DNA of 6,063 nucleotides, from the NCBI GenBank assembly GCA_018659505.1, contig JABJMI010000161.1, positions 1 to 6,063 on the forward strand, given 5' to 3'. The DNA is from Planctomicrobium sp. (GTDB lineage: Bacteria; Planctomycetota; Planctomycetia; Planctomycetales; Planctomycetaceae). The notes below the pieces were generated by a model. The model searched no databases and was not told the DNA's origin. It saw only the letters and a list, made by a program, of their open reading frames with translations. Below are positions 1-5,396 of this stretch, piece after piece. Positions within the stretch are counted from its first letter, which is position 1, and the number at the start of each line of letters is the position of its first letter. The position numbers were made by a program, and so were the translations under genes.

Positions 1-24
1 CCATCGTGTAGTCAAAGATCAAAC

Positions 25-1140
25 ATGCCACATTCTATCTCAAGAAGAAAATTTCTGGCAGCGGCGTCTGCCACTGCTTTCACATTGAATCCAAGACTCT
101 GGGCGCAGCAACCTGCAGGTGATCAGATTGCCTGGCACGATGTCCGAGATTGGGGCGTCGAAGGTAAAGGCTGGGACGAGACGACCAAATACTTTGATCG
201 TCTGCCATCTCGAGCAGAAGGCAAAGTCCGAGGAGCCGTATGGAGCCTCAGTCGACACTCTGCCGGGATGTCGGTTCGCTTTCGTACAAACGCGACTTCG
301 ATCTGGGCGGACTACAAAGTCACGTCTTCGAACCTGAGTATGCCACATATGCCAGCGACCGGAGTCAGTGGACTCGATCTCTACGCGCAAACCGAAGAGG
401 GCGAATGGCGTTGGGTTTCCGTCGTCAAACCGACCAAGCAAGAGGCAAAGGTCAACGTAATTTCCGGTCTGCTACCCGGAGAACGAAATTATATGATCTA
501 CCTTCCACTCTATAATGGGACGGAACATCTAAAAATCGGCGTTCCCGATGGAACTTCTTTCACTCCCATCGAACCGCGAAAAGAAGCCCCCGTTGTTTTC
601 TACGGAACTTCGATCACACATGGTGCTTGTGCTTCACGTCCAGGAATGCCACATCCTTCAATTCTAGGACGAAGACTTAATGTCCCCATCATCAACCTCG
701 GGTTCTCAGGCAATGGAAAGATGGAACCCGAAGTCGGCGACTTCCTCACGGAACTCGATCCTAGCGTCTATGTATTAGATTGCTTGCCAAACATGAACGG
801 CAGCGAAGTTTCAGCTCGCGCAGAGAAATTGATTCGGCAGATTCACAAAGCTCGTCCTAAGACACCGATTGTGCTTGTCGAAGATCGAACTTACGCGAAT
901 ACTCCATTCATCCCCGCAAAACAAAAACGTCACGAAGAGAGTCGCAAAGCATTCCGACAGGCATACGAGAACGTGAAATCGTTAGAAGGAATCTCATTAC
1001 AATACGTCGATGGAGAAACTCTGCTCGGCAAAGATCGAGACGACACGACCGATGGTTCACACCCATCAGATCTCGGTTTCTATCGACAAGCCAACGCATT
1101 AGAGCCTGCTATAAAGCAGGCTCTAGCTGAATCAAAATGA
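25..1140 (+). CDS. Tat-exported SGNH/GDSL hydrolase with GxDLY-type N-terminal domain (371 aa)
   Basis: Probable secreted carbohydrate or acyl esterase; the substrate cannot be told from sequence. Residues 6-11 (SRRKFL) followed by an Ala-rich stretch to about residue 27 form a twin-arginine signal peptide, so the protein is probably exported folded. Residues 30-180 are a beta-rich region carrying GLDLY at 116-120, the hallmark of the GxDLY domain (SGNH_hydro_N) that precedes the Lipase_GDSL_3 type catalytic domain. The SGNH blocks are all present: GTSITHG with nucleophile Ser196, the NLGFSGNG block with Gly226, LPNMN with Asn256, and DGSH with Asp343 and His346. Length fits the family, and the triad is intact, so it should be active. 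The ATG at 25 directly precedes the signal peptide and has only a weak purine-rich stretch (AAAGA) upstream. It is convergent with the next gene, and a strong hairpin lies in its final codons. Family assignment is secure; the biological substrate is not. Confidence 0.93.
   Translation: MPHSISRRKFLAAASATAFTLNPRLWAQQPAGDQIAWHDVRDWGVEGKGWDETTKYFDRLPSRAEGKVRGAVWSLSRHSAGMSVRFRTNATSIWADYKVTSSNLSMPHMPATGVSGLDLYAQTEEGEWRWVSVVKPTKQEAKVNVISGLLPGERNYMIYLPLYNGTEHLKIGVPDGTSFTPIEPRKEAPVVFYGTSITHGACASRPGMPHPSILGRRLNVPIINLGFSGNGKMEPEVGDFLTELDPSVYVLDCLPNMNGSEVSARAEKLIRQIHKARPKTPIVLVEDRTYANTPFIPAKQKRHEESRKAFRQAYENVKSLEGISLQYVDGETLLGKDRDDTTDGSHPSDLGFYRQANALEPAIKQALAESK
1100..1125. repeat. Perfect 11-bp inverted repeat (hairpin) inside the end of the esterase gene
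   Basis: TAGAGCCTGCT at 1100-1110 pairs perfectly with AGCAGGCTCTA at 1115-1125 across an ATAA loop. The hairpin ends 12 bases before the stop codon at 1138-1140 and encodes part of the C-terminal helix of the hydrolase. No T-tract follows on either strand, so it is not a standard Rho-independent terminator. Its place between convergent genes suggests a bidirectional transcription end or an mRNA 3'-end stabiliser; that role is inference. A weaker 6-bp stem, AATCAA/TTGATT (1130-1135 and 1142-1147), follows and spans the stop codon. Confidence 0.75.
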
Positions 1141-1171
1141 GTTGATTGTCTACGCTTTTCGTTCCAATTGA

Positions 1172-2368
1172 TTAGTAACGGAAGCCAAGTCGCCCGATGA
1201 ATTGGTCGTCGACATCAAAGTTGGCACCAGGAGATGCAAAGTCAACTTCGCGATTGAAGACGTAACCACCTTCGATGAAGGTTGTCAGCCAACCTGCTTC
1301 CCAGCGGAAACCTCCAAGTATTCGAATATCACTAAACTGAACTTTCGCATCAGAAGCGGTCGTCATCGGGATTGGTTCTAGACCAACTTGATAAGATTCG
1401 ACGTGATACTTTCCTTCAAGATACATCCAGGTTGGAACGCCATTCGGTGTTCCAAGAAAGACTGATGCTCTCGATTCGGGAAACAGAAAACGGAATTCCC
1501 AGCGATCGTCTGGATTCCAAACAGCACCGACGTAAGGCAGCACGATATCGTCTTTTCGATCCCAGTAAGTCACTCCCAGTACCCACATCAATTGTTGTGA
1601 ATGTCGCCAATAAGCAACTGCTCTGGCATCTAACTGGAAGGAATCACTATCTAAAGACTGATCAAAATCTGTCGCAATTGCAGGTGTGAAACCGAGTTCA
1701 AAGGTGCAACCATTGGGTGATGTTGTCTGAGTAGAAATATCCAATCCAAAACGGTACAGCGAGCCGGGCAGATCTCGTGTTGGGTCGGCGGTCGCACTCG
1801 GACCTGACAAGCTACGATAGTTGAATTGCGGAGACATTGACCAAACCCAACCAGGTCCCGTAGGAGCTGTATATTCAGAAACCAGATCAACTCCAAAAAC
1901 TTCAAAGTCACCGATGTCTGGACTATTTGTATTCGCTCCTGGAATCCAGGTCATGTCCATGCGAGTCTGCCAACCGTACCTTTGCGGCTGTGGACCAAAG
2001 ACTCCGTAGCCATAACTGGGAGCCATCGGAGCCCCAGTTCCTCCGAGCCAAGGATCTTGCGTGATCGGAGTAGGATAGCCTTGGTTCCCATAGGGTTGAA
2101 CAACTGTTCCACCACTTATAGCCGCTCCGTTTGGATCGGTGTAAGTCGGTGGATAATAGGAAGTCGAACCCTGTGGTGGAGGCACCATCAATGGAGCCGA
2201 TGTCGTCAAAGACGGCGACGGAACCAGTTGTCCGTTGGCGTCTGGCGTTTGCGCTCGATAGACATATCCACTCGGCTGGCTGAGAGCCATGTCGAATTCA
2301 TTTGGAGGAGATGCTGGGGCGGCAGTTGTCAAACTAGCAGCCAGGGCAAGGAGAACGGAAGTGCTCAC
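1172..2368 (-). CDS. Outer-membrane beta-barrel protein, DUF6268-like (398 aa)
   Basis: Predicted exported outer-membrane barrel of unknown function. The chosen start is the GTG at 2368-2366: an AAGGA lies 7 bases upstream, and a hydrophobic signal peptide starts at once, with an APA cleavage site near residue 19. The frame stays open upstream to a GTG at 2437, but that would add 23 residues in front of the signal and has no ribosome binding site. Residues 26-129 are low-complexity, rich in Pro, Gly, Tyr, Gln and Thr, probably a flexible periplasmic or surface linker. Residues 130-398 alternate polar and aromatic residues in strand-like runs and end in FRY, the C-terminal aromatic typical of barrels recognised by the Bam machinery. 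The segment around 277-294 (LPYVGAVWNPDDRWEFRF) recalls planctomycete proteins labelled DUF6268. That family name is from memory; the barrel call is stronger. One oddity is that the signal peptide n-region has no Lys or Arg. The gene is convergent with the esterase and no partner gene is evident. Confidence 0.8.
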   Translation of the reverse strand: MSTSVLLALAASLTTAAPASPPNEFDMALSQPSGYVYRAQTPDANGQLVPSPSLTTSAPLMVPPPQGSTSYYPPTYTDPNGAAISGGTVVQPYGNQGYPTPITQDPWLGGTGAPMAPSYGYGVFGPQPQRYGWQTRMDMTWIPGANTNSPDIGDFEVFGVDLVSEYTAPTGPGWVWSMSPQFNYRSLSGPSATADPTRDLPGSLYRFGLDISTQTTSPNGCTFELGFTPAIATDFDQSLDSDSFQLDARAVAYWRHSQQLMWVLGVTYWDRKDDIVLPYVGAVWNPDDRWEFRFLFPESRASVFLGTPNGVPTWMYLEGKYHVESYQVGLEPIPMTTASDAKVQFSDIRILGGFRWEAGWLTTFIEGGYVFNREVDFASPGANFDVDDQFIGRLGFRY

Positions 2369-2375
2369 AGAGTTG

Positions 2376-2380
2376 TCCTT
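2376..2380 (-). promoter_or_regulatory. Ribosome binding site that fixes the barrel-protein start
   Basis: Read on the minus strand this is AAGGA, followed by seven bases (CAACTCT) and then the GTG at 2368. It is the only good Shine-Dalgarno match near any in-frame start of this gene, and it rules against the longer reading from 2437. Confidence 0.7.
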
Positions 2381-2550
2381 GTGGGAGATGAAATGCGTGA
2401 GAAATTGTGGGGAAATGGGTAGAACGCAAATCTCCACAAAATTTCAAAATCGGTCAAGATCGTCTCAAGATAATTTGACCAGGAACCGAGGCACATTTTC
2501 TTCCGGAAATCCAAACGAGCCATCTCAAATACAATAAACACCTACCTTGA

Positions 2551-2581
2551 AATGACTTACAACACACAACCGTAAGTCATT
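2551..2581. repeat. Perfect 10-bp inverted repeat, possible operator or leader hairpin
   Basis: AATGACTTAC at 2551-2560 is the exact reverse complement of GTAAGTCATT at 2572-2581, with an 11-base spacer of A and C plus a terminal C pair. It lies about 180 bases upstream of the barrel-protein start and about 325 bases upstream of the methyltransferase. There is no T-tract on either side, so a terminator is unlikely. The 21-base distance between arm starts, about two helical turns, would suit a dimeric regulator, but no cognate regulator is encoded in the window. Confidence 0.6.
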
Positions 2582-2671
2582 AGACGATTTGTCAGATCTA
2601 CAATTCTGAGAAAGCATTGAATCTTTCACTCAAGAAATTGAATCGAGGAGAGGATTTCCTTCAGCCAATCG

Positions 2672-2923
2672 CTAAATGCCAAGAGCCAAACGCTTCTTTT
2701 CACGTTTCTTTTTTGCAACAGATCGATGCAACAGATGCAGCTGATCAACAACTTTTCGGAAGTCTTCGTCTTCTTTGAATGCTTCTGATTTGCCTCTTTT
2801 CTGAGTGATAAGTTTCAGAAACGAATCATGCTTCTTCGCAGTTGAATTCACACAATTGGTTGCAGAGGCAGTGGTGATCCCATGGCTTTCTCTGTCGGAA
2901 TTTTTCATGAACTGGAAACTCAA
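2672..2923 (-). CDS. Doubtful lysine-rich small protein (up to 83 aa)
   Basis: I do not recognise this protein. The frame runs from a TTG at 2923 to a TAG at 2672. Alternative starts are ATG at 2908 (78 aa) and GTG at 2851 (59 aa); none has a clear ribosome binding site. The last 50 residues look protein-like: an acidic stretch (EDEDF), a run of Leu, Val and His spaced as in an amphipathic helix, then a very basic tail (KKKREKKR). The first 24 residues look less natural and overlap the methyltransferase start, so if the gene is real the GTG at 2851 is the tidier choice. It would be divergent from the methyltransferase and in tandem with the barrel gene. It could equally be a chance frame in a purine-rich minus strand. 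Confidence 0.3.
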   Translation of the reverse strand: MSFQFMKNSDRESHGITTASATNCVNSTAKKHDSFLKLITQKRGKSEAFKEDEDFRKVVDQLHLLHRSVAKKKREKKRLALGI

Positions 2924-3896
2924 AGCTCATCTGATGGCTGTCATTAGTCGACTTCCGGCTGCTGATCAGATCTACCATCGACTTCAACAAGTCGCAGGTA
3001 CGAACAAACTCCATTTAGATCGTGATCTCGAACGTGCTTTCGAGTTAGTCCGACTTACTCAAGAAGCAGAATGCTCGATTCAGCAGGCATCGATTCTCGA
3101 AGTCGGCACCGGTTGGCGACCGCTCGTACCGTTTGTATTTGCTCTGAGTGGTGCAAAGAATGTTTACACGTTGGATGTCAATCCGTGGTTAACTCACGAG
3201 TATGCCCTTGAAACATGGAAAGCTCTGGGGACTCGACTTGAGCAAATCGCCGCTGAAGTCAACGTCCCTTTAGTTGATATCCGTGAGCGGTATCGCAAGG
3301 TCGATTTCAGCGTGAGCGATCTGCATGAGTTCCTCGGCCAGATAAATATCACTTATCAGTATCCCGGTGACGCCAGAGAATCGGGACTCCCTGAAAACTC
3401 AATCGACATTGTTATCAGTTCGAATGTGCTCGAGCATATTCCGCTGGATGTCCAAACGGATATTCATAGTGAATCTTTAAGGATCTTGAAGAACGGAGGA
3501 ATCGCAGTTCACCGCTTCAATCCCCAAGATCATTATTCAACTGTCGATGGCAAAATCACGAACGCAAATTTCCTCCGTTACAGCCAGAAGGAATGGAATT
3601 GGCTTGGCGGCAGCGGACTTTCATACCACAACCGTTTGCGAGCTCCCGCTTATCGAACGATGTTCATCGAATCTGGGTTCGACCTTCGTGTATGCCGCGA
3701 ACGTGTTGATGAGCGTTCACTCAAGGCGATCAAGTCGGGGGAGTTACCGCTGAATGCAGAATTCATCTCAGAACTCCCGCGTGACCTGGCTGTCGACTAC
3801 ATGTGGGTCGTTGCCCAGAAACCGCTTCAACAGCCGCAAGATCAGCCCACTTCGGAGTCATCAACAGAAACTCCTTCGGTTTCGCTGCACTCGTAA
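2907..3896 (+). CDS. Class I SAM-dependent methyltransferase (329 aa)
   Basis: Predicted soluble methyltransferase transferring a methyl group from S-adenosylmethionine to an unknown acceptor. The Rossmann core is clear: motif I is LEVGTGW (Glu65, Gly67, Gly69), the acidic residue ending strand two is Asp90 in LDVN, and the motif IV region is SIDIVISSNVLEHIP (Asp167, Glu176, His177), as in Methyltransf_11-type enzymes. Residues 1-60 form a helical N-terminal cap, and about 27 residues at the C-terminus are Gln, Pro, Ser and Thr-rich and probably disordered. I chose the ATG at 2907 (MNWKLKAH), with a weak GGAA six bases upstream. The frame is open back to an ATG at 2805, but those 34 extra residues look unlike the family and overlap a minus-strand frame. 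A glycosyltransferase follows after 27 bases in the same direction, so the acceptor is plausibly a sugar or glycan. That is context inference; small-molecule or lipid acceptors are also possible. Confidence 0.88.
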   Translation: MNWKLKAHLMAVISRLPAADQIYHRLQQVAGTNKLHLDRDLERAFELVRLTQEAECSIQQASILEVGTGWRPLVPFVFALSGAKNVYTLDVNPWLTHEYALETWKALGTRLEQIAAEVNVPLVDIRERYRKVDFSVSDLHEFLGQINITYQYPGDARESGLPENSIDIVISSNVLEHIPLDVQTDIHSESLRILKNGGIAVHRFNPQDHYSTVDGKITNANFLRYSQKEWNWLGGSGLSYHNRLRAPAYRTMFIESGFDLRVCRERVDERSLKAIKSGELPLNAEFISELPRDLAVDYMWVVAQKPLQQPQDQPTSESSTETPSVSLHS

Positions 3897-3911
3897 TTCT
3901 TCAAGCTCAAC

Positions 3912-3916
3912 AAGGG
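3912..3916 (+). promoter_or_regulatory. Ribosome binding site for the glycosyltransferase
   Basis: AAGGG lies seven bases before the ATG at 3924 and only four before the in-frame GTG at 3921, so 3924 is the better start. Another ATG at 3919 is out of frame. The site sits within the 27-base gap after the methyltransferase stop, which fits co-transcription without a separate promoter. Confidence 0.6.
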
Positions 3917-3923
3917 CAATGTG

Positions 3924-5099
3924 ATGCACACATCTCTACAAGTCGTCTTTTGGATTGCATCTGGAATCGTAATTTACAGCTACGTTGGTTATCCGATCAT
4001 CTTAGGGTTGATCGCAAAGCTGCGTGGGAAGACAGCGAATTCGGACTCGGCAGTCAGCGAATCGAAATTGCCCGAGGAATATCCCTTCGTATCGATTATT
4101 ATCGCTGCCTTTAAAGAAGAAAGTGTCATCCTGGAACGGCTGAACAATGCGATTCAAATGGACTATCCAGCTGATCGCTATGAAGTCTTAATTGGTTGCG
4201 ATGGGAATGAAGATACAACCGGTGATCTCGTGGAATCATTTAATGATTCGCGAATCAAACTTTGCCAGTACCCGCAACGACGTGGGAAACCTTCTGTCTT
4301 GAATGACACAGTCCCACAAGCGAAGGGAGACATTTTGGCTTTCTCAGATGCCAATACTTTTTGGGAACGAGATGCACTGAAGAGGTTGGTCAGCCATTTC
4401 GAAATTAAAAATGTAGGCGGCGTTTGTGGTCAACTTTGTTTGACTGACCCCCATACCGGCGAAAATGTTGATGGCATGTACTGGAAGTACGAGAACGTCC
4501 TCAAACGCTGGGAAGGTCAGATTGGTGCCTTACTCGGCGTGAACGGAGCGATCTATGCCATTCGCAAAGACCTCTGGGAACCGATCCCTGCAAATTCAAT
4601 TGTTGATGATTTCCTGATAGGAATGCGAATTCACTTAAAAGGTCTTGCTCTTCTCTTCGATGAAAAAGCAATCGCTAACGAAGAGAGTGCTCCTTCAATC
4701 GGAACCGAATTTCATCGGCGAGCCAGAATCGGAGCGGGCGGCTTCCAAAGCCTTTGCTGGTTGAGTTCTCTGCTCTCTCCAAAATATGGATATACTGCAT
4801 TCGCCTTCTGGTCACACAAAGTCGCGAGATGGCTCTGTCCGGCGTTTCTAGCGACTGCATTTGTCGTCAAACCTGTTCTTGATCAATCAACCCATGTATC
4901 AAGCAAGCATGATCCTTCAATGCTGCTTTTACGGAACAGCACTGGCTGGGAGATACTTGGTGGGCAACGGAAAAGCAATGCGTTTGACTCGATTGACTAC
5001 AATGTTCACGGACATGAATTTAGCACTCTCCGTCGGTTTCTGGAGATGGGCAAGCAACCAACAATCCGGAGCCTGGAAACGAACCGCGAGACAAGTTGA
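3924..5099 (+). CDS. Membrane-anchored family 2 glycosyltransferase, C-terminus lost to a frameshift (391 aa as read)
   Basis: Predicted inner-membrane processive-type GT2 enzyme that would add sugars from nucleotide-sugar donors to a surface or exported polysaccharide. Residues 1-30 are a transmembrane helix. The GT-A domain starts with VSIIIAAFKEE, has Asp93 in CDGNED, a DxD-like SDAN with Asp142, the acceptor-side NGAIYAIRK, the Asp228-Asp229 pair in IVDDF, and HRRARIG (Arg265, Arg268) in place of the QxxRW of cellulose-synthase-like enzymes. The catalytic domain is therefore complete. After about Val315 the reading frame leaves the conserved path: the as-read tail (about 75 residues to the TGA at 5097) is polar and unlike a GT2 end, while the expected hydrophobic C-terminus continues in the next frame to 5154. 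Restoring the frame gives about 409 residues, a normal length. It follows the methyltransferase in a likely operon. A real mutation or a single-base assembly error explain this equally well; in the first case activity is doubtful because the membrane channel part is lost. Confidence 0.85.
   Translation: MHTSLQVVFWIASGIVIYSYVGYPIILGLIAKLRGKTANSDSAVSESKLPEEYPFVSIIIAAFKEESVILERLNNAIQMDYPADRYEVLIGCDGNEDTTGDLVESFNDSRIKLCQYPQRRGKPSVLNDTVPQAKGDILAFSDANTFWERDALKRLVSHFEIKNVGGVCGQLCLTDPHTGENVDGMYWKYENVLKRWEGQIGALLGVNGAIYAIRKDLWEPIPANSIVDDFLIGMRIHLKGLALLFDEKAIANEESAPSIGTEFHRRARIGAGGFQSLCWLSSLLSPKYGYTAFAFWSHKVARWLCPAFLATAFVVKPVLDQSTHVSSKHDPSMLLLRNSTGWEILGGQRKSNAFDSIDYNVHGHEFSTLRRFLEMGKQPTIRSLETNRETS
4860..4871 (+). 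other. Frameshift site in the glycosyltransferase gene
   Basis: The catalytic frame reads to GTC GTC (Val-Val, ending at 4868). Skipping one base in the AAA at 4869-4871 gives AAC CTG TTC TTG (Asn-Leu-Phe-Leu), continuing the membrane segment LCPAFLATAFVV smoothly. The new frame has a TAG at 4849-4851, so the shift must lie after that codon. A one-base gain in the A run is the simplest cause; a change in the TTT at 4860-4862 is an alternative. The site does not resemble the known prfB-type +1 programmed shift. Confidence 0.8.
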
Positions 5100-5154
5100 G
5101 GTCGATGCAGAAGCTGTTGCTGAAGAAGAGCGACAAACAGAGTTGGTTTCATAA
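4870..5154 (+). pseudogene. Displaced C-terminal part of the glycosyltransferase (+1 frame)
   Basis: This frame, joined at about 4870, encodes 94 residues ending at the TAA at 5152-5154. It contains the expected membrane parts of a GT2 synthase: NLFLIN completing a helix, the hydrophobic stretch MILQCCFYGTALAGRYL, then MNLALSVGFWRW and the SGAWKRTAR ending that I recall as frequent in this glycosyltransferase group. An acidic tail closes it. It has no start codon or ribosome binding site of its own that makes sense, so it is the missing end of the preceding gene rather than a separate gene. Confidence 0.8.
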
Positions 5155-5202
5155 CTCTATCCAGGACCACGTTCGCAGAATGTCGTTCAATTGTCTGGAT
5201 TA

Positions 5203-5275
5203 ACGCAAAGACGCAATGTCGCGAAGATGCAAAGAGTTTTTTCTTCCAATTCTTTGCGACTTGGCGCCTTTGCGT
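5203..5275. repeat. Degenerate 8-bp tandem array facing its own inverted copy
   Basis: Four 8-bp units run in tandem: ACGCAAAG (5203), ACGCAATG (5211), TCGCGAAG (5219) and ATGCAAAG (5227). After a T-rich centre (5235-5251) the reverse complement of the same unit appears three times: CTTTGCGA (5252), CTTGGCGC (5260) and CTTTGCGT (5268). The outer 21 bases of the two arms match at 18 positions, so a long imperfect hairpin can form. From memory, arrays of this (A)CGCAAAG type recur between genes in many unrelated environmental bacteria. This copy looks decayed. It lies between convergent genes and could serve as a transcription end, but that is inference. Confidence 0.75.
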
Positions 5276-5337
5276 TTTCTATTCATAGAATATGAGATTT
5301 GTTGTTTCGAATATGCCTTAACAATTCATACTCAGCG

Positions 5338-5383
5338 AATCTGTAAAATCTTTTGCATCAGTTTAATCTGTGTTGAGAAATCT
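5338..5383. repeat. Degenerate AATCTGT repeat, companion of the preceding array
   Basis: AATCTGT occurs at 5338-5344 and 5365-5371, and the second copy continues as GTTGAGAAAT. The intervening ATCTTTTGCATCAGTTT can be read as worn copies of the same unit. It resembles the intergenic motif built on repeats like ATCTGTGTAAATCTGTG that, as I recall, often accompanies CGCAAAG arrays. The rest of the gap between 5276 and 5337 is AT-rich with nothing identifiable. Confidence 0.4.
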
Positions 5384-5396
5384 CGTGCTGCAAGTT

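Larger units (their letters stand above)
2369..2906. other. Divergent intergenic region with no secure gene
   Basis: About 540 bases separate the divergently transcribed barrel-protein and methyltransferase genes, so it should carry both promoters and both 5' leaders. I could not assign a convincing -35/-10 pair. On the minus strand TTGAGA and TTGACC occur around 2450-2475, but the -10 matches at correct spacing reach only three of six bases. The region holds a perfect 10-bp inverted repeat (2551-2581), a short direct repeat ATTGAAT (2616-2622 and 2637-2643), and a doubtful minus-strand small ORF at its right end. Confidence 0.6.

Noticed and set aside
40..441. Minus-strand open frame of about 133 codons opposite the esterase start
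   Set aside because: It lies wholly opposite a gene with clear signal-peptide and domain evidence, has no recognisable motif, and its composition reads as the antisense of coding sequence.
1100..1125. Rho-independent terminator call for the esterase hairpin
   Set aside because: The stem is strong, but no T-tract follows in either direction and it lies before the stop codon, so I kept it as an inverted repeat only.
1982..2422. Plus-strand open frame of 146 codons within the barrel-protein region
   Set aside because: It is antisense to the Pro/Gly-rich linker and signal peptide; its Arg, Ser and Trp-rich translation is typical of a shadow frame, and no ribosome binding site supports it.
2805..2906. 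N-terminal extension of the methyltransferase from the ATG at 2805
   Set aside because: The extra 34 residues do not resemble the family, and the ATG at 2907 starts a sensible helical N-terminus.
4860..4871. Programmed +1 ribosomal frameshift
   Set aside because: There is no CUU-UGA-type stop context, no upstream Shine-Dalgarno stimulator and no adjacent structure that I can see; mutation or sequence error is simpler.
4861..5154. Independent gene starting at the TTG at 4861
   Set aside because: Its translation begins in the middle of a membrane helix and completes the glycosyltransferase; it is the displaced end of that gene.
5203..5234. CRISPR-like array
   Set aside because: The units are 8 bp, contiguous and degenerate, without spacers, and they have an inverted copy; no cas gene is present.
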